Source of the DNA: an uncultured Eubacteriales bacterium
Lineage (GTDB): Bacteria > Bacillota_A > Clostridia > Oscillospirales > Oscillospiraceae
Direction: 5' to 3'
DNA: 6,523 bases
NCBI GenBank assembly: GCA_900556015.1
Contig: USNH01000052.1
Span: 1 to 6,523, forward strand
Made by a program: the position numbers and the translations under genes. Position 1 is the first letter of the stretch, and each line of letters starts with the position of its first letter. The notes beneath the pieces are model-generated. The model was not told the origin of the DNA. It saw only the letters and a program-made list of their open reading frames with translations, and did not search any database. Positions 1-6,415 of this stretch are shown here, piece after piece.

Positions 1-2720
1 TGAATCTGATGGACGGCATGACCCAAATAACGGAGGCGCAGATCCAGCTGGATCAGGCCAAGACGCAGATCGAGAGCGGCCTGAAGCAGATCCGGGAGGC
101 TTATAAGAACGTATCCGAGCAGACGGATCTGGGCGGCCTGCTGTCCATCTCCACCGTCAGCGGCCTGCTGACGGCGCAGAACTTCTCCATGCCCGCGGGC
201 TACATCAACGACGACAGCGGCGTGCGCTATATGGTCTCCGTGGGGCAGAAGCTGGAGAGCAGCGCGGAGCTGGAGGACATGGTGCTTTTCGACCTGGGGC
301 TGGAGGGCGTTGACCCCATCCGCCTGGGCGACGTGGCCACCGTGGTGGTCACGGACGACGCCGATGAGCTTTACACCAAGCTGGACGGGGAGAACGGCAT
401 CCTGCTGTCCTTCACCAAGCAGTCCAACTACGCCACGGCGGAGGTGTCCAACAACATCATCGCCCGCTTTGAAACGCTGGAATCCCAGTACGAGGGGCTG
501 TCCTTCGTGCCCCTGATGGATCAGGGCGACTATATCTACCTCATCGTGGAGACCATCATGTCCTCCCTGCTGTGGGGCGCGGTGTTCTCCGTGGTGGTGC
601 TGTTTTTGTTCCTGCGCGACTGGCGGCCCACCGTCATCACCCTGGTGTCCATTCCCGTCAGCGTCATTTTCGCCGTGGTGCTCATGTACTTCACCGGCGT
701 GACCATCAACATGATCTCCCTCAGCGGCCTGGCGGTGTCGGTGGGTATGCTGGTGGATAACTCCGTGGTGGTCATCGAGAACATCTACCGCCTCCGCGCC
801 AAGGGCGCGACCATCATCCAGGCGGCGGTGTCCGGCGCGGGGCAGGTGCTGGGCGCGGTGACGGCCTCCACGCTGACCACGGTGTGCGTGTTCGCCCCCA
901 TCGTGTTCGTGGAGGGTCTGACCCGCCAGCTGTTCACCGACCTGGCGCTGACCATCACCTATTCCCTCATGGCAAGTTTGCTGGTGTCGCTGACCCTTGT
1001 GCCCGCCATGGCCTCCGGGATGCTGCGCCGGGACTTCACCCCCAAGCCCGGCCTGCTGGATAAGCTCTACCCGGCCTACCGCAGGGCCATCGAGTTCTCC
1101 CTGGATCACAAGGCCGGCGTGCTGCTGCTGTCGCTGGTGCTGCTGGTCACGTCCGCGTGGGGCGCGGTGAGCCGCGGCTTCACCTTCATGCCGGAGATCG
1201 ACATGAACAACCTGTCCCTGTCCGTCACCATGCCGGAGGGCACGACCCGCGAGGAGGCCGTTCAGCTGGCAGACGAGGTGATGGAGCGCGTCATGTCGGT
1301 GGACAACGTGTCCGATGCCGGCTTTATGATGGGCAGCGGCACGATGGGCGGCCTGAGCCTGACCAGCACCTCCAACGGGAGCTATGACGTGACCGGCTAC
1401 ATCACCATGCCGGAGGGCACGTTCGGTTCGGAGGCGGGGAAGGAGATCGAGGCGCTGTGCGCCGACCTGCCCTGCAAGGTCACGGCCAGCGGCGTCATGA
1501 GCGGCATGATGAGCTACATGACCGGCAGCGGCGTGTCCCTGACGGTGTACGGCAGCGACATGGAGGAGCTGCAAAGCGCCGCCCGTGCCCTGGGCCAGCG
1601 CGTCGCCCAGGCCGAGGGCGTGACCGAGGTGTCCGACGGATTGGAGGACGCCGCCCCGGCGCTGCAGGTGGTGATTGACCGCAACAAGGCCATGACAAAG
1701 GGCATCACCGTGGCGCAGATCTATATGCAGGTGGCGGCGGCCTTGTCCGACACCACCACCGTCTCCACCGTCACGCTGGACGGCGACAGCATGGAGATGA
1801 TCGTGGACGCGGCGGAGGGCAGCAAGCTGACACGGGAGAAGCTGCTGGATCTGACCATCACGCCGGATGACTCCATGTCCGCGTCTATGGGCGGCGCGTC
1901 TGCTTCCGCCTCCGCCTCCGGCCTGAGCCAGCTCACCGGCGAGGACGGCGAGGACGAGGATACCTCCTTCCGGCTGGGCGACGTAGCGGAGATCCGGGAA
2001 ACGGTGTCGCTGAACAGCATCAGCCGCGACCAGCAGCGCCGCTGCATCACCGTCACCGCCGCCATCGCCGAGGGCTACAACGTCACAAAGGTCACATCCG
2101 AGGTGCAGCGCCTGGTCAGCGGCCTGACGCTGCCGGACACCGTGACGGTGGAGTTCAACGGCGAGAACGAGCAGATCATGAATGCCATGACCCAGCTGAT
2201 GCTGATGCTGCTGCTGGGCGTGGTGCTGGTGTACCTGATCATGGTGGCCCAGTTCCAGTCCCTGAAGTCCCCGTTCATCGTCATGTTCACCATCCCCCTG
2301 GCCTTTACCGGCGGCTTCCTGGCCCTGCTCATCGCGGGCATCGAGGTGTCGGTGGTCAGCCTCATCGGCTTCGTCATGCTGGTGGGCATCATCGTCAACA
2401 ACGGCATCGTGCTGGTGGACTATATCAACCAGCAGCGGCTGGCGGGCATGGAGCGGCGGGAGGCCATCATCGACGCGGGCGTTACCCGCCTGCGGCCTAT
2501 CCTGATGACCAGCCTGACTACCATCCTGGGTCTGATCGTCACGGCGGTGGCCAAAAACGCCGGCACGGCCCTGATCCAGCCCATCGCCCTGGTCTGCATC
2601 GGCGGATTGCTGTACGCCACGCTGATGACGCTGTTCGTCGTGCCGTGTATGTACGACCTGCTGAGTAAAAAGGAGCTGCGTAAGGTGGACGAGGACGAGC
2701 TGAAGCTGCTGGATATGTGA
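1..2720 (+). CDS. RND-superfamily efflux transporter (AcrB/SwrC-like), 5' end outside the window
   Basis: Inner-membrane proton-driven exporter of the RND (HAE1/AcrB-type) superfamily. The frame is open to base 1, so the N-terminus lies upstream; residues here count from the ATG at base 9. Residues 5-35 are a Gln/Glu/Lys-rich helix, probably the end of a coiled-coil insert. A porter-domain part follows, then hydrophobic helices near 180-202, 207-228, 235-258, 280-303, 312-335 and 368-388, a large extracytoplasmic loop (about 390-725), and helices near 726-746, 753-777, 783-805, 830-850 and 856-880. This is the RND order from TM2 to TM12. The twofold repeat shows as RLGDVA at 105 and 655. TM4 carries GMLVDNSVVVIEN and TM10 carries VNNGIVLVDYIN, as in SwrC-like pumps of Gram-positives; the AcrB D408 and K940 positions are Asn. 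A Ser/Ala run and an acidic run (about 622-653) interrupt the second loop. The substrate cannot be read; drugs or surfactant-like compounds are known for the family. Confidence 0.95.
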   Translation, partial: NLMDGMTQITEAQIQLDQAKTQIESGLKQIREAYKNVSEQTDLGGLLSISTVSGLLTAQNFSMPAGYINDDSGVRYMVSVGQKLESSAELEDMVLFDLGLEGVDPIRLGDVATVVVTDDADELYTKLDGENGILLSFTKQSNYATAEVSNNIIARFETLESQYEGLSFVPLMDQGDYIYLIVETIMSSLLWGAVFSVVVLFLFLRDWRPTVITLVSIPVSVIFAVVLMYFTGVTINMISLSGLAVSVGMLVDNSVVVIENIYRLRAKGATIIQAAVSGAGQVLGAVTASTLTTVCVFAPIVFVEGLTRQLFTDLALTITYSLMASLLVSLTLVPAMASGMLRRDFTPKPGLLDKLYPAYRRAIEFSLDHKAGVLLLSLVLLVTSAWGAVSRGFTFMPEIDMNNLSLSVTMPEGTTREEAVQLADEVMERVMSVDNVSDAGFMMGSGTMGGLSLTSTSNGSYDVTGYITMPEGTFGSEAGKEIEALCADLPCKVTASGVMSGMMSYMTGSGVSLTVYGSDMEELQSAARALGQRVAQAEGVTEVSDGLEDAAPALQVVIDRNKAMTKGITVAQIYMQVAAALSDTTTVSTVTLDGDSMEMIVDAAEGSKLTREKLLDLTITPDDSMSASMGGASASASASGLSQLTGEDGEDEDTSFRLGDVAEIRETVSLNSISRDQQRRCITVTAAIAEGYNVTKVTSEVQRLVSGLTLPDTVTVEFNGENEQIMNAMTQLMLMLLLGVVLVYLIMVAQFQSLKSPFIVMFTIPLAFTGGFLALLIAGIEVSVVSLIGFVMLVGIIVNNGIVLVDYINQQRLAGMERREAIIDAGVTRLRPILMTSLTTILGLIVTAVAKNAGTALIQPIALVCIGGLLYATLMTLFVVPCMYDLLSKKELRKVDEDELKLLDM

Positions 2721-2806
2721 GCGGAACGAAAGCGCCTGCGCTTCCGTCTATATATACACACGAGGTAATACACACGGAAAACCGAGAGAAAGAAATGATT
2801 TGTCCG
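2721..2806 (+). other. Short intergenic spacer with TATATA box, small hairpin and an 8-bp direct repeat
   Basis: The spacer between the pump and the lipoprotein holds a small hairpin (AAGCGC/GCGCTT at 2730-2743, extendable by CGG/CCG across a bulge) without a following T-run, so it is not a convincing terminator. A TATATA at about 2749-2754 could be a -10 element, but no good -35 is visible. TACACACG occurs twice, at 2755-2762 and 2769-2776, a 14-nt period. Lacking a terminator, the lipoprotein may be co-transcribed with the pump, or it may have a weak promoter here. Confidence 0.4.
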
Positions 2807-2813
2807 AAGGAGG
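2807..2813 (+). promoter_or_regulatory. Ribosome binding site that decides the lipoprotein start
   Basis: AAGGAGG lies 8 nt before the ATG at 2822. The in-frame ATG at 2816 would be only 2 nt away, and the in-frame GTG at 2717 has no such site. The strong site therefore selects 2822, which also puts a signal peptide exactly at the N-terminus. Confidence 0.85.
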
Positions 2814-2821
2814 ATATGGAA

Positions 2822-3544
2822 ATGACCAAAAAGATCATCGCCCTGCTGCTGGCGCTGGCCTGTGTGCTGAGTTTGGCGGCCTGCGGCAAGAAGAACCAGG
2901 ACGACACCCCTGACCCCGCCCCTGCCCCCGACCCCGCGCCCACCACCATCACGGCGGAGTACACCCACGGCTTCGTGGACATGGCGCTGGAGCTGCCGGA
3001 GGGCTGGAGCTGGGAGACCGTCACCGATGACGGCGACAGCAAGACCGAGGGCATCCGCTTCTACAAGACCGATGACACCACCGTCAGCTACACGCTGCTG
3101 TGCTGGACCGGCGGCTACGGCATCTGCGGCACAGGTGTTACCAGCGAGGAGCTGACGCTGGCCAATGGGCAGAAGGTGTGGCAGCACACGGAGCAGGACG
3201 CGGACAAGGGCGTTATGATGATGGCGGACATCTTCTTTGAGGAGACGCCGGGCAGCTATGTGGCCAGCCCCTCGGAGACCATGACCACCGAGGTGTGGAA
3301 CGCCAACCGCGACACGCTGCTGTCCATCCTGGGCACGGTGCAGATCGGGCGCAAGAGCCTGAGCCAGCAGGCGGCCATCGACGCGGCCAAGGCCATTTAC
3401 ACCGGCGAGTACGACATGGTGTACGGCAGCTATGACGTGACCAGCGGCGCGTGGATCATCAGCTTCAGCAAGGGCACGGCAGGCGGCGAGACCGACCGCG
3501 TCACCGTGGACGCGGCAGGCAGGGCCATGCTGGGCACGAAGTAA
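2822..3544 (+). CDS. Small lipoprotein of unknown function (240 aa)
   Basis: A predicted surface lipoprotein. Residues 1-20 form a lipoprotein signal peptide (MTKK, a hydrophobic Leu/Ala core, lipobox LAAC with Cys21 as the lipidation site). A Pro/Asp/Ala-rich tether follows (about 29-40, DPAPAPDPAP). The body has two parts. Residues 45-175 contain a LELPEGWSWE segment and alternating beta-like stretches, reminiscent of PsbP/DUF1795-like lipoproteins; this is a resemblance by eye only. Residues 180-240 (SQQAAIDAAKAIYTG through VTVDAAGRAM) look like a short PepSY-like module. No catalytic motif is recognised. The gene sits 101 nt after the pump and ends at a hairpin, so it could be the last gene of the pump's transcript. 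Whether it assists the pump is unknown. The coding call is firm; the function is not assigned. Confidence 0.85.
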   Translation: MTKKIIALLLALACVLSLAACGKKNQDDTPDPAPAPDPAPTTITAEYTHGFVDMALELPEGWSWETVTDDGDSKTEGIRFYKTDDTTVSYTLLCWTGGYGICGTGVTSEELTLANGQKVWQHTEQDADKGVMMMADIFFEETPGSYVASPSETMTTEVWNANRDTLLSILGTVQIGRKSLSQQAAIDAAKAIYTGEYDMVYGSYDVTSGAWIISFSKGTAGGETDRVTVDAAGRAMLGTK

Positions 3545-3553
3545 AAAAGCACC

Positions 3554-3581
3554 GAAAACCGCCGCTTTTGCGGCGGTTTTC
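3554..3581 (+). terminator. Hairpin terminator after the lipoprotein
   Basis: A perfect 12-bp stem, GAAAACCGCCGC and GCGGCGGTTTTC, with a TTTT loop, lies 10 nt after the stop codon. The T-run is partly inside the stem on the + strand. On the - strand a T-rich run follows, from the A-tract at 3543-3548, so it may work in both directions. It separates the pump/lipoprotein unit from the T-box operon. Confidence 0.8.
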
Positions 3582-3611
3582 CACTGTTTTGGCAGATTTT
3601 CTGCGTTGTGC

Positions 3612-3640
3612 TTGACAATTTGGCGGAAACGTGCTATCCT
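3612..3640 (+). promoter_or_regulatory. Sigma-A-type promoter of the T-box operon
   Basis: A consensus -35 TTGACA (3612-3617) is separated by exactly 17 nt from a -10 TATCCT (3635-3640, four of six consensus bases). Transcription should begin near 3647. It lies just before the T-box leader and after the preceding terminator, as expected for the start of an operon. Confidence 0.85.
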
Positions 3641-3743
3641 GTGACCTGTTACAGGCGATGATGGGTTTGGCAGCCCGGAGCTGCGGGAGGAAATGCCCGA
3701 CGGACGCCCCGTTACCGGCGCGAGAGTGTGGATGTATCCAAAT

Positions 3744-3780
3744 TCAGGTGGAACCACGGACGAGTTTTCGTTCGCCCTGA
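3744..3780 (+). promoter_or_regulatory. T-box antiterminator element
   Basis: Helix A1 forms between UCAGG (3744-3748) and CCUGA (3776-3780). The 7-nt bulge UGGAACC (3749-3755) has the consensus UGGNACC form. Helix A2 forms from 3757-3762 with 3769-3774, closed by an A/U-rich loop. Bases 3773-3780 are also needed for the 5' arm of the terminator, so the two structures exclude each other. Pairing of UGGA with the uncharged tRNA end would stabilise this form and allow read-through. Confidence 0.85.
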
Positions 3781-3806
3781 TGCTAATTTAGCATCAGGGC
3801 GTTTTT
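3773..3806 (+). terminator. T-box-controlled intrinsic terminator
   Basis: A perfect 13-bp stem, CGCCCTGATGCTA (3773-3785) and TAGCATCAGGGCG (3789-3801), with a 3-nt loop is followed by TTTTT (3802-3806). It ends 23 nt before the lipoprotein start and overlaps the 3' arm of the antiterminator. It should stop transcription when tRNA-Gly is charged. Confidence 0.92.
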
Positions 3807-3829
3807 GCTGCGATTAAGGAGAGAAGTCT

Positions 3830-4906
3830 ATGAAAAAGAGGACACTGGCGCTGCTGCTGGCGGCACTGCTGGGGCTGACGGCCTGCGGCGCACCGGCGGA
3901 AAAGGGTACACCCACGGGGGAGATATTCATTTACGGCGAGGAGCACGCCAACGCCAGCTGCCTGGATAAGGAGCTGGCACTGTGGCAGACCTTCTATGGT
4001 CAGGGAATGCGTCACCTGTTCATAGAGATGGGCGCAGGCTCCACACTGCTGCTGAACCGCTGGATGGCGGCGGAGGACGATGCCTATTGGGATATGGTGT
4101 ACGGCGCCTGCGAGGGGACGCTGTTCCATGCGGAGGTGGTGGCGGATTTTTACCATCAGATTAAGGAGACGTGTCCTGACACGATATTCCACGGCTTTGA
4201 TATTGAGCATCAGTATGCCACCTCCGGCGAAAAGGCGCGCCAGCTTCTGGAGGACGAGGGAAAGACCGACACCGACGGCTACCGCGCGGTAGAGCGGAGC
4301 ATCAAGCAGGGCGTCATGTACTATCGGCGCGGCGCAGACGATGAAGCCGACGTGCAGCGAGAGTACGCCTTGGCGAACAATTTCTGCACCGCCTTCGACG
4401 CACTGGGCGGCATCAGCGTGGTGGCCTTCTGCGGCGGCGCCCACGCCGACCCCAACGGGATGGATCACCAGACCGGCACCGTACCCTCCATGGCGGCTCA
4501 GATTGCGGCACATTACGGCAGCAAGGTGACGCTGACCTGTGCCAATCTTGCGCGGGAAGAAAAACCGGAGATGGAGCCGCTCCGCACGGACACACTGACC
4601 ATCGCCGGAAAGTCGTATACGGCGTCCTACTTCGGAGAGCAGGACATATCTGATTGGAGTGATTACGCCAGCCGCGAGTTCTGGCGCGTGGAGGGCGGAT
4701 ACGATGCCTTTTCCGTGTGGCCGGCTACCGATGACCAGCTCCCGGAGATCAACTACCCCATGGCGCTCCACGGGAGAGAGGCCTATGCCGTTTTGTACCA
4801 CCAGCCGGACGGCGGGACAATGTGGTGGTACGGTGTGTCCACAGACCAGACGGATTGGGATGCGGGAGTCATGACCGTGCAGGTAGCGCCGCCGGAGGCG
4901 GCTTGA
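3830..4906 (+). CDS. Lipoprotein with EreA/ChaN/TraB (Tiki)-like domain, first gene behind the glycine T-box
   Basis: A predicted surface-anchored protein of 358 aa. Residues 1-18 are a signal peptide and LTAC gives the lipidated Cys19. AAGGAGA at 3816-3822, 7 nt upstream, fixes the start. Residues 30-240 carry the spaced motifs of the EreA/ChaN/TraB (Tiki) superfamily: GEEH (36-39), LFIEM (63-67), HGFDIEH (121-127), REYALANNF (177-185) and [12 protein letters not shown] (197-208, His205). GExH is closest to ChaN-type proteins; GFD and the R..x..A.N segment recall erythromycin esterase. Known members are hydrolases, haem binders or peptidase-like, so the activity here is open. Residues 250-358 are an extra Trp/Tyr-rich region I do not recognise. 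Several codons (ATA at residues 32, 65, 119 and 273, with more ATT, GAT and GGA) are unlike the neighbours, which hints at transfer. It is 40 nt ahead of glyS without a terminator, so the two are probably co-transcribed. Fold assignment is by motif reading only. Confidence 0.85.
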   Translation: MKKRTLALLLAALLGLTACGAPAEKGTPTGEIFIYGEEHANASCLDKELALWQTFYGQGMRHLFIEMGAGSTLLLNRWMAAEDDAYWDMVYGACEGTLFHAEVVADFYHQIKETCPDTIFHGFDIEHQYATSGEKARQLLEDEGKTDTDGYRAVERSIKQGVMYYRRGADDEADVQREYALANNFCTAFDALGGISVVAFCGGAHADPNGMDHQTGTVPSMAAQIAAHYGSKVTLTCANLAREEKPEMEPLRTDTLTIAGKSYTASYFGEQDISDWSDYASREFWRVEGGYDAFSVWPATDDQLPEINYPMALHGREAYAVLYHQPDGGTMWWYGVSTDQTDWDAGVMTVQVAPPEAA

Positions 4907-4946
4907 ACATACAGACCAAAAATATTCACATAAAGGAGACGAGCAC

Positions 4947-6368
4947 ATGAAAAACACTGAAAAAACAATGGATAAACTGGTAGCGCTCTGTAAAAACCGG
5001 GGCTTTATCTTCGCAGGCTCCGAGATCTACGGCGGCTTGGCCAACACGTGGGACTACGGCCCGCTGGGTGTGGAGCTGAAGAACAACATCAAGAAGGCGT
5101 GGTGGAAAAAGTTCGTCCAGGAGAACCCCTACAACGTGGGGCAGGATGCCGCCATCCTCATGAACCCCCAGACGTGGGTGGCCAGCGGCCATCTGGCCGG
5201 CTTCTCCGATCCGCTGATGGACTGCAAGGAGTGCAAGGAGCGCTTCCGCGCCGACAAGCTCATTGAGGACTGGTGCAATCAGAACGGCGTGACGCTGCCC
5301 AAGCCCATCGACGCCTTCTCCCAGCAGGAGATGAAGGACTTCATCGAGGACAACAATATCCCCTGCCCCACCTGCGGCAAGCACAACTTCACCGACATCC
5401 GTCAGTTCAACCTGATGTTCAAGACGTTCCAGGGCGTGACCGAGGATGCGAAGAACACGGTGTATCTGCGGCCTGAGACGGCCCAGGGTATCTTTACCAA
5501 CTTCGTGAACACCCAGCGCACCACCCGCCGCAAGCTGCCCTTCGGCGTGTGCCAGATCGGCAAGTCCTTCCGCAACGAGATCACCCCGGGCAACTTCATC
5601 TTCCGCGTCCGCGAGTTCGAGCAGATGGAGCTGGAGTTCTTCTGCAAGCCCGGCACGGACCTGGAGTGGTTCAACTACTGGCGCACGTTCTGCCACAACT
5701 GGCTGCTGGGCATTGGTTTGAAGGACGAGAACCTGCGGCTGCGTGACCACGATCCGGAGGAGCTGTGCTTCTACTCCAAGGCCACCACGGACTTTGAGTT
5801 CCTGTTCCCCTTCGGCTGGGGCGAACTGTGGGGCGTGGCCGACCGCACGGATTACGACCTGACCCAGCATCAGACCGTGTCCGGCAAGGATCTGACCTAT
5901 TTTGACCCGGAGACCAACGAGCGGTACATCCCCTACGTGGTCGAGCCGTCCCTGGGCGTGGAGCGCAGTGTGCTGGCCGTGCTGGTGGACGCATACGACG
6001 AGGAGGTCGTGGACGCGGAGAAGAACGACGTGCGCGTGGTGCTGCACCTGCACCCGGCCCTCGCGCCGTACAAGGCCGCCGTGCTGCCCCTGAGCAAGAA
6101 GCTCAGCGACAAGGCCCGGGAGGTCTATGACGAGCTGTGTAAGGAGTGGATGATCGACTTTGACGAGACCGGCTCTATCGGCAAGCGCTACCGCCGCGAG
6201 GACGAGGTGGGCACGCCGTTCTGCATCACCGTGGACTTCGACACCGTGGGCGATGCCGAGCATGAGGGCGACAACTGCGTCACCGTCCGTGAGCGCGACA
6301 CCATGGAGCAGGTGCGTATTCCCATCAGCGAGCTGAAGGCATACCTGGCCGAGAAGCTGGCGTATTAA
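4947..6368 (+). CDS. glyS: Glycyl-tRNA synthetase, alpha2 (single-chain) class II type
   Basis: Cytoplasmic enzyme that joins glycine to tRNA-Gly using ATP. At 473 aa it has the length of the homodimeric bacterial/archaeal/eukaryotic-type enzyme rather than the separate GlyQ and GlyS chains. Visible parts: the N-terminal signature [21 protein letters not shown] split over residues 19-39; a Cys-pair insert (Cys93/Cys96 and Cys140/Cys143), probably zinc binding; RPETAQGIF (175-183); class II motif 2 with FRNE (208-211) and [11 protein letters not shown] (222-232); [15 protein letters not shown] (291-305) for glycine recognition; motif 3 [12 protein letters not shown] (333-344); and a C-terminal anticodon-binding domain from about residue 362. 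AAAGGAGA at 4932-4939 fixes the start. It is the second gene of the T-box operon and the expected target of a glycine T-box. No damage or missing motif is seen. Confidence 0.97.
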   Translation: MKNTEKTMDKLVALCKNRGFIFAGSEIYGGLANTWDYGPLGVELKNNIKKAWWKKFVQENPYNVGQDAAILMNPQTWVASGHLAGFSDPLMDCKECKERFRADKLIEDWCNQNGVTLPKPIDAFSQQEMKDFIEDNNIPCPTCGKHNFTDIRQFNLMFKTFQGVTEDAKNTVYLRPETAQGIFTNFVNTQRTTRRKLPFGVCQIGKSFRNEITPGNFIFRVREFEQMELEFFCKPGTDLEWFNYWRTFCHNWLLGIGLKDENLRLRDHDPEELCFYSKATTDFEFLFPFGWGELWGVADRTDYDLTQHQTVSGKDLTYFDPETNERYIPYVVEPSLGVERSVLAVLVDAYDEEVVDAEKNDVRVVLHLHPALAPYKAAVLPLSKKLSDKAREVYDELCKEWMIDFDETGSIGKRYRREDEVGTPFCITVDFDTVGDAEHEGDNCVTVRERDTMEQVRIPISELKAYLAEKLAY

Positions 6369-6382
6369 GAGTAAATGAGCGC

Positions 6383-6415
6383 AAAAAAGAAAGCCCCGCG
6401 GGGCTTTCTTTTTTT
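6383..6415 (+). terminator. Strong, probably bidirectional terminator after glyS
   Basis: An A-tract leads into AAAGCCCC, a two-base centre (GC) and GGGGCTTT, followed by C and seven T. The stem is nearly a full palindrome from 6381 to 6417, so it can act on either strand. It lies 14 nt after the glyS stop and ends the operon. Confidence 0.92.

Larger units (their letters stand above)
3647..3806 (+). ncRNA. T-box leader RNA, probably glycine-specific, with a reduced Stem I
   Basis: A tRNA-sensing transcription attenuator at the 5' end of the lipoprotein-glyS mRNA. Visible parts in order: a basal helix GGCG (3654-3657) with CGCC (3705-3708); an internal loop with AUGAU facing GACGGA, a possible kink-turn; helix GGG (3663-3665) with CCC (3696-3698); an open loop at 3685-3695 holding GGA (3689-3691), the candidate glycine specifier; a capping helix GCAGC/GCUGC (3670-3684); a small CCG-UUAC-CGG hairpin (3709-3718); a GAGAGUG linker; stem III UGGA/UCCA (3729-3740); then the T-box motif AGGUGGAACCACGG (3746-3759) and a terminator. 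The bulge UGGA would pair with UCCA, the acceptor end of tRNA-Gly (U73). The first gene is a lipoprotein and glycyl-tRNA synthetase is second. Stem I spans about 55 nt and shows no distal arm. The family call is firm; the folding of Stem I and the specifier are inferred. Confidence 0.9.

Noticed and set aside
2730..2743. AAGCGC/GCGCTT hairpin as a terminator for the pump gene
   Set aside because: The stem is only 6 bp with a 2-nt loop and no T-run follows.
2717..2821. GTG start at 2717 (overlapping the pump stop) or ATG at 2816 for the first lipoprotein
   Set aside because: Both would bury the lipoprotein signal peptide inside the chain, and neither has a well-spaced ribosome binding site, unlike 2822.
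3645..3655. CCTGTTACAGG, an 11-nt near-palindrome at the predicted transcription start
   Set aside because: It could be an operator, but it is short, and the GG at its end is needed for the basal helix of the T-box Stem I. One copy without a known matching regulator is not enough.
2420..3757. A 445-residue open frame on the - strand spanning the pump end, first lipoprotein and T-box leader
   Set aside because: It crosses two real genes, a terminator and a structured leader. Its translation is compositionally biased, as expected for an antisense shadow in GC-rich DNA.
4902..4926. A TTGAAC and a TATTCA-like pair just before glyS as an internal promoter
   Set aside because: The spacing is about 14 nt, too short for a sigma-A promoter, so I did not call it.
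3794..4957. A 387-residue open frame on the - strand opposite the T-box lipoprotein
   Set aside because: No ribosome binding site or recognisable domain; the + strand gene has a signal peptide, family motifs and a good start site.
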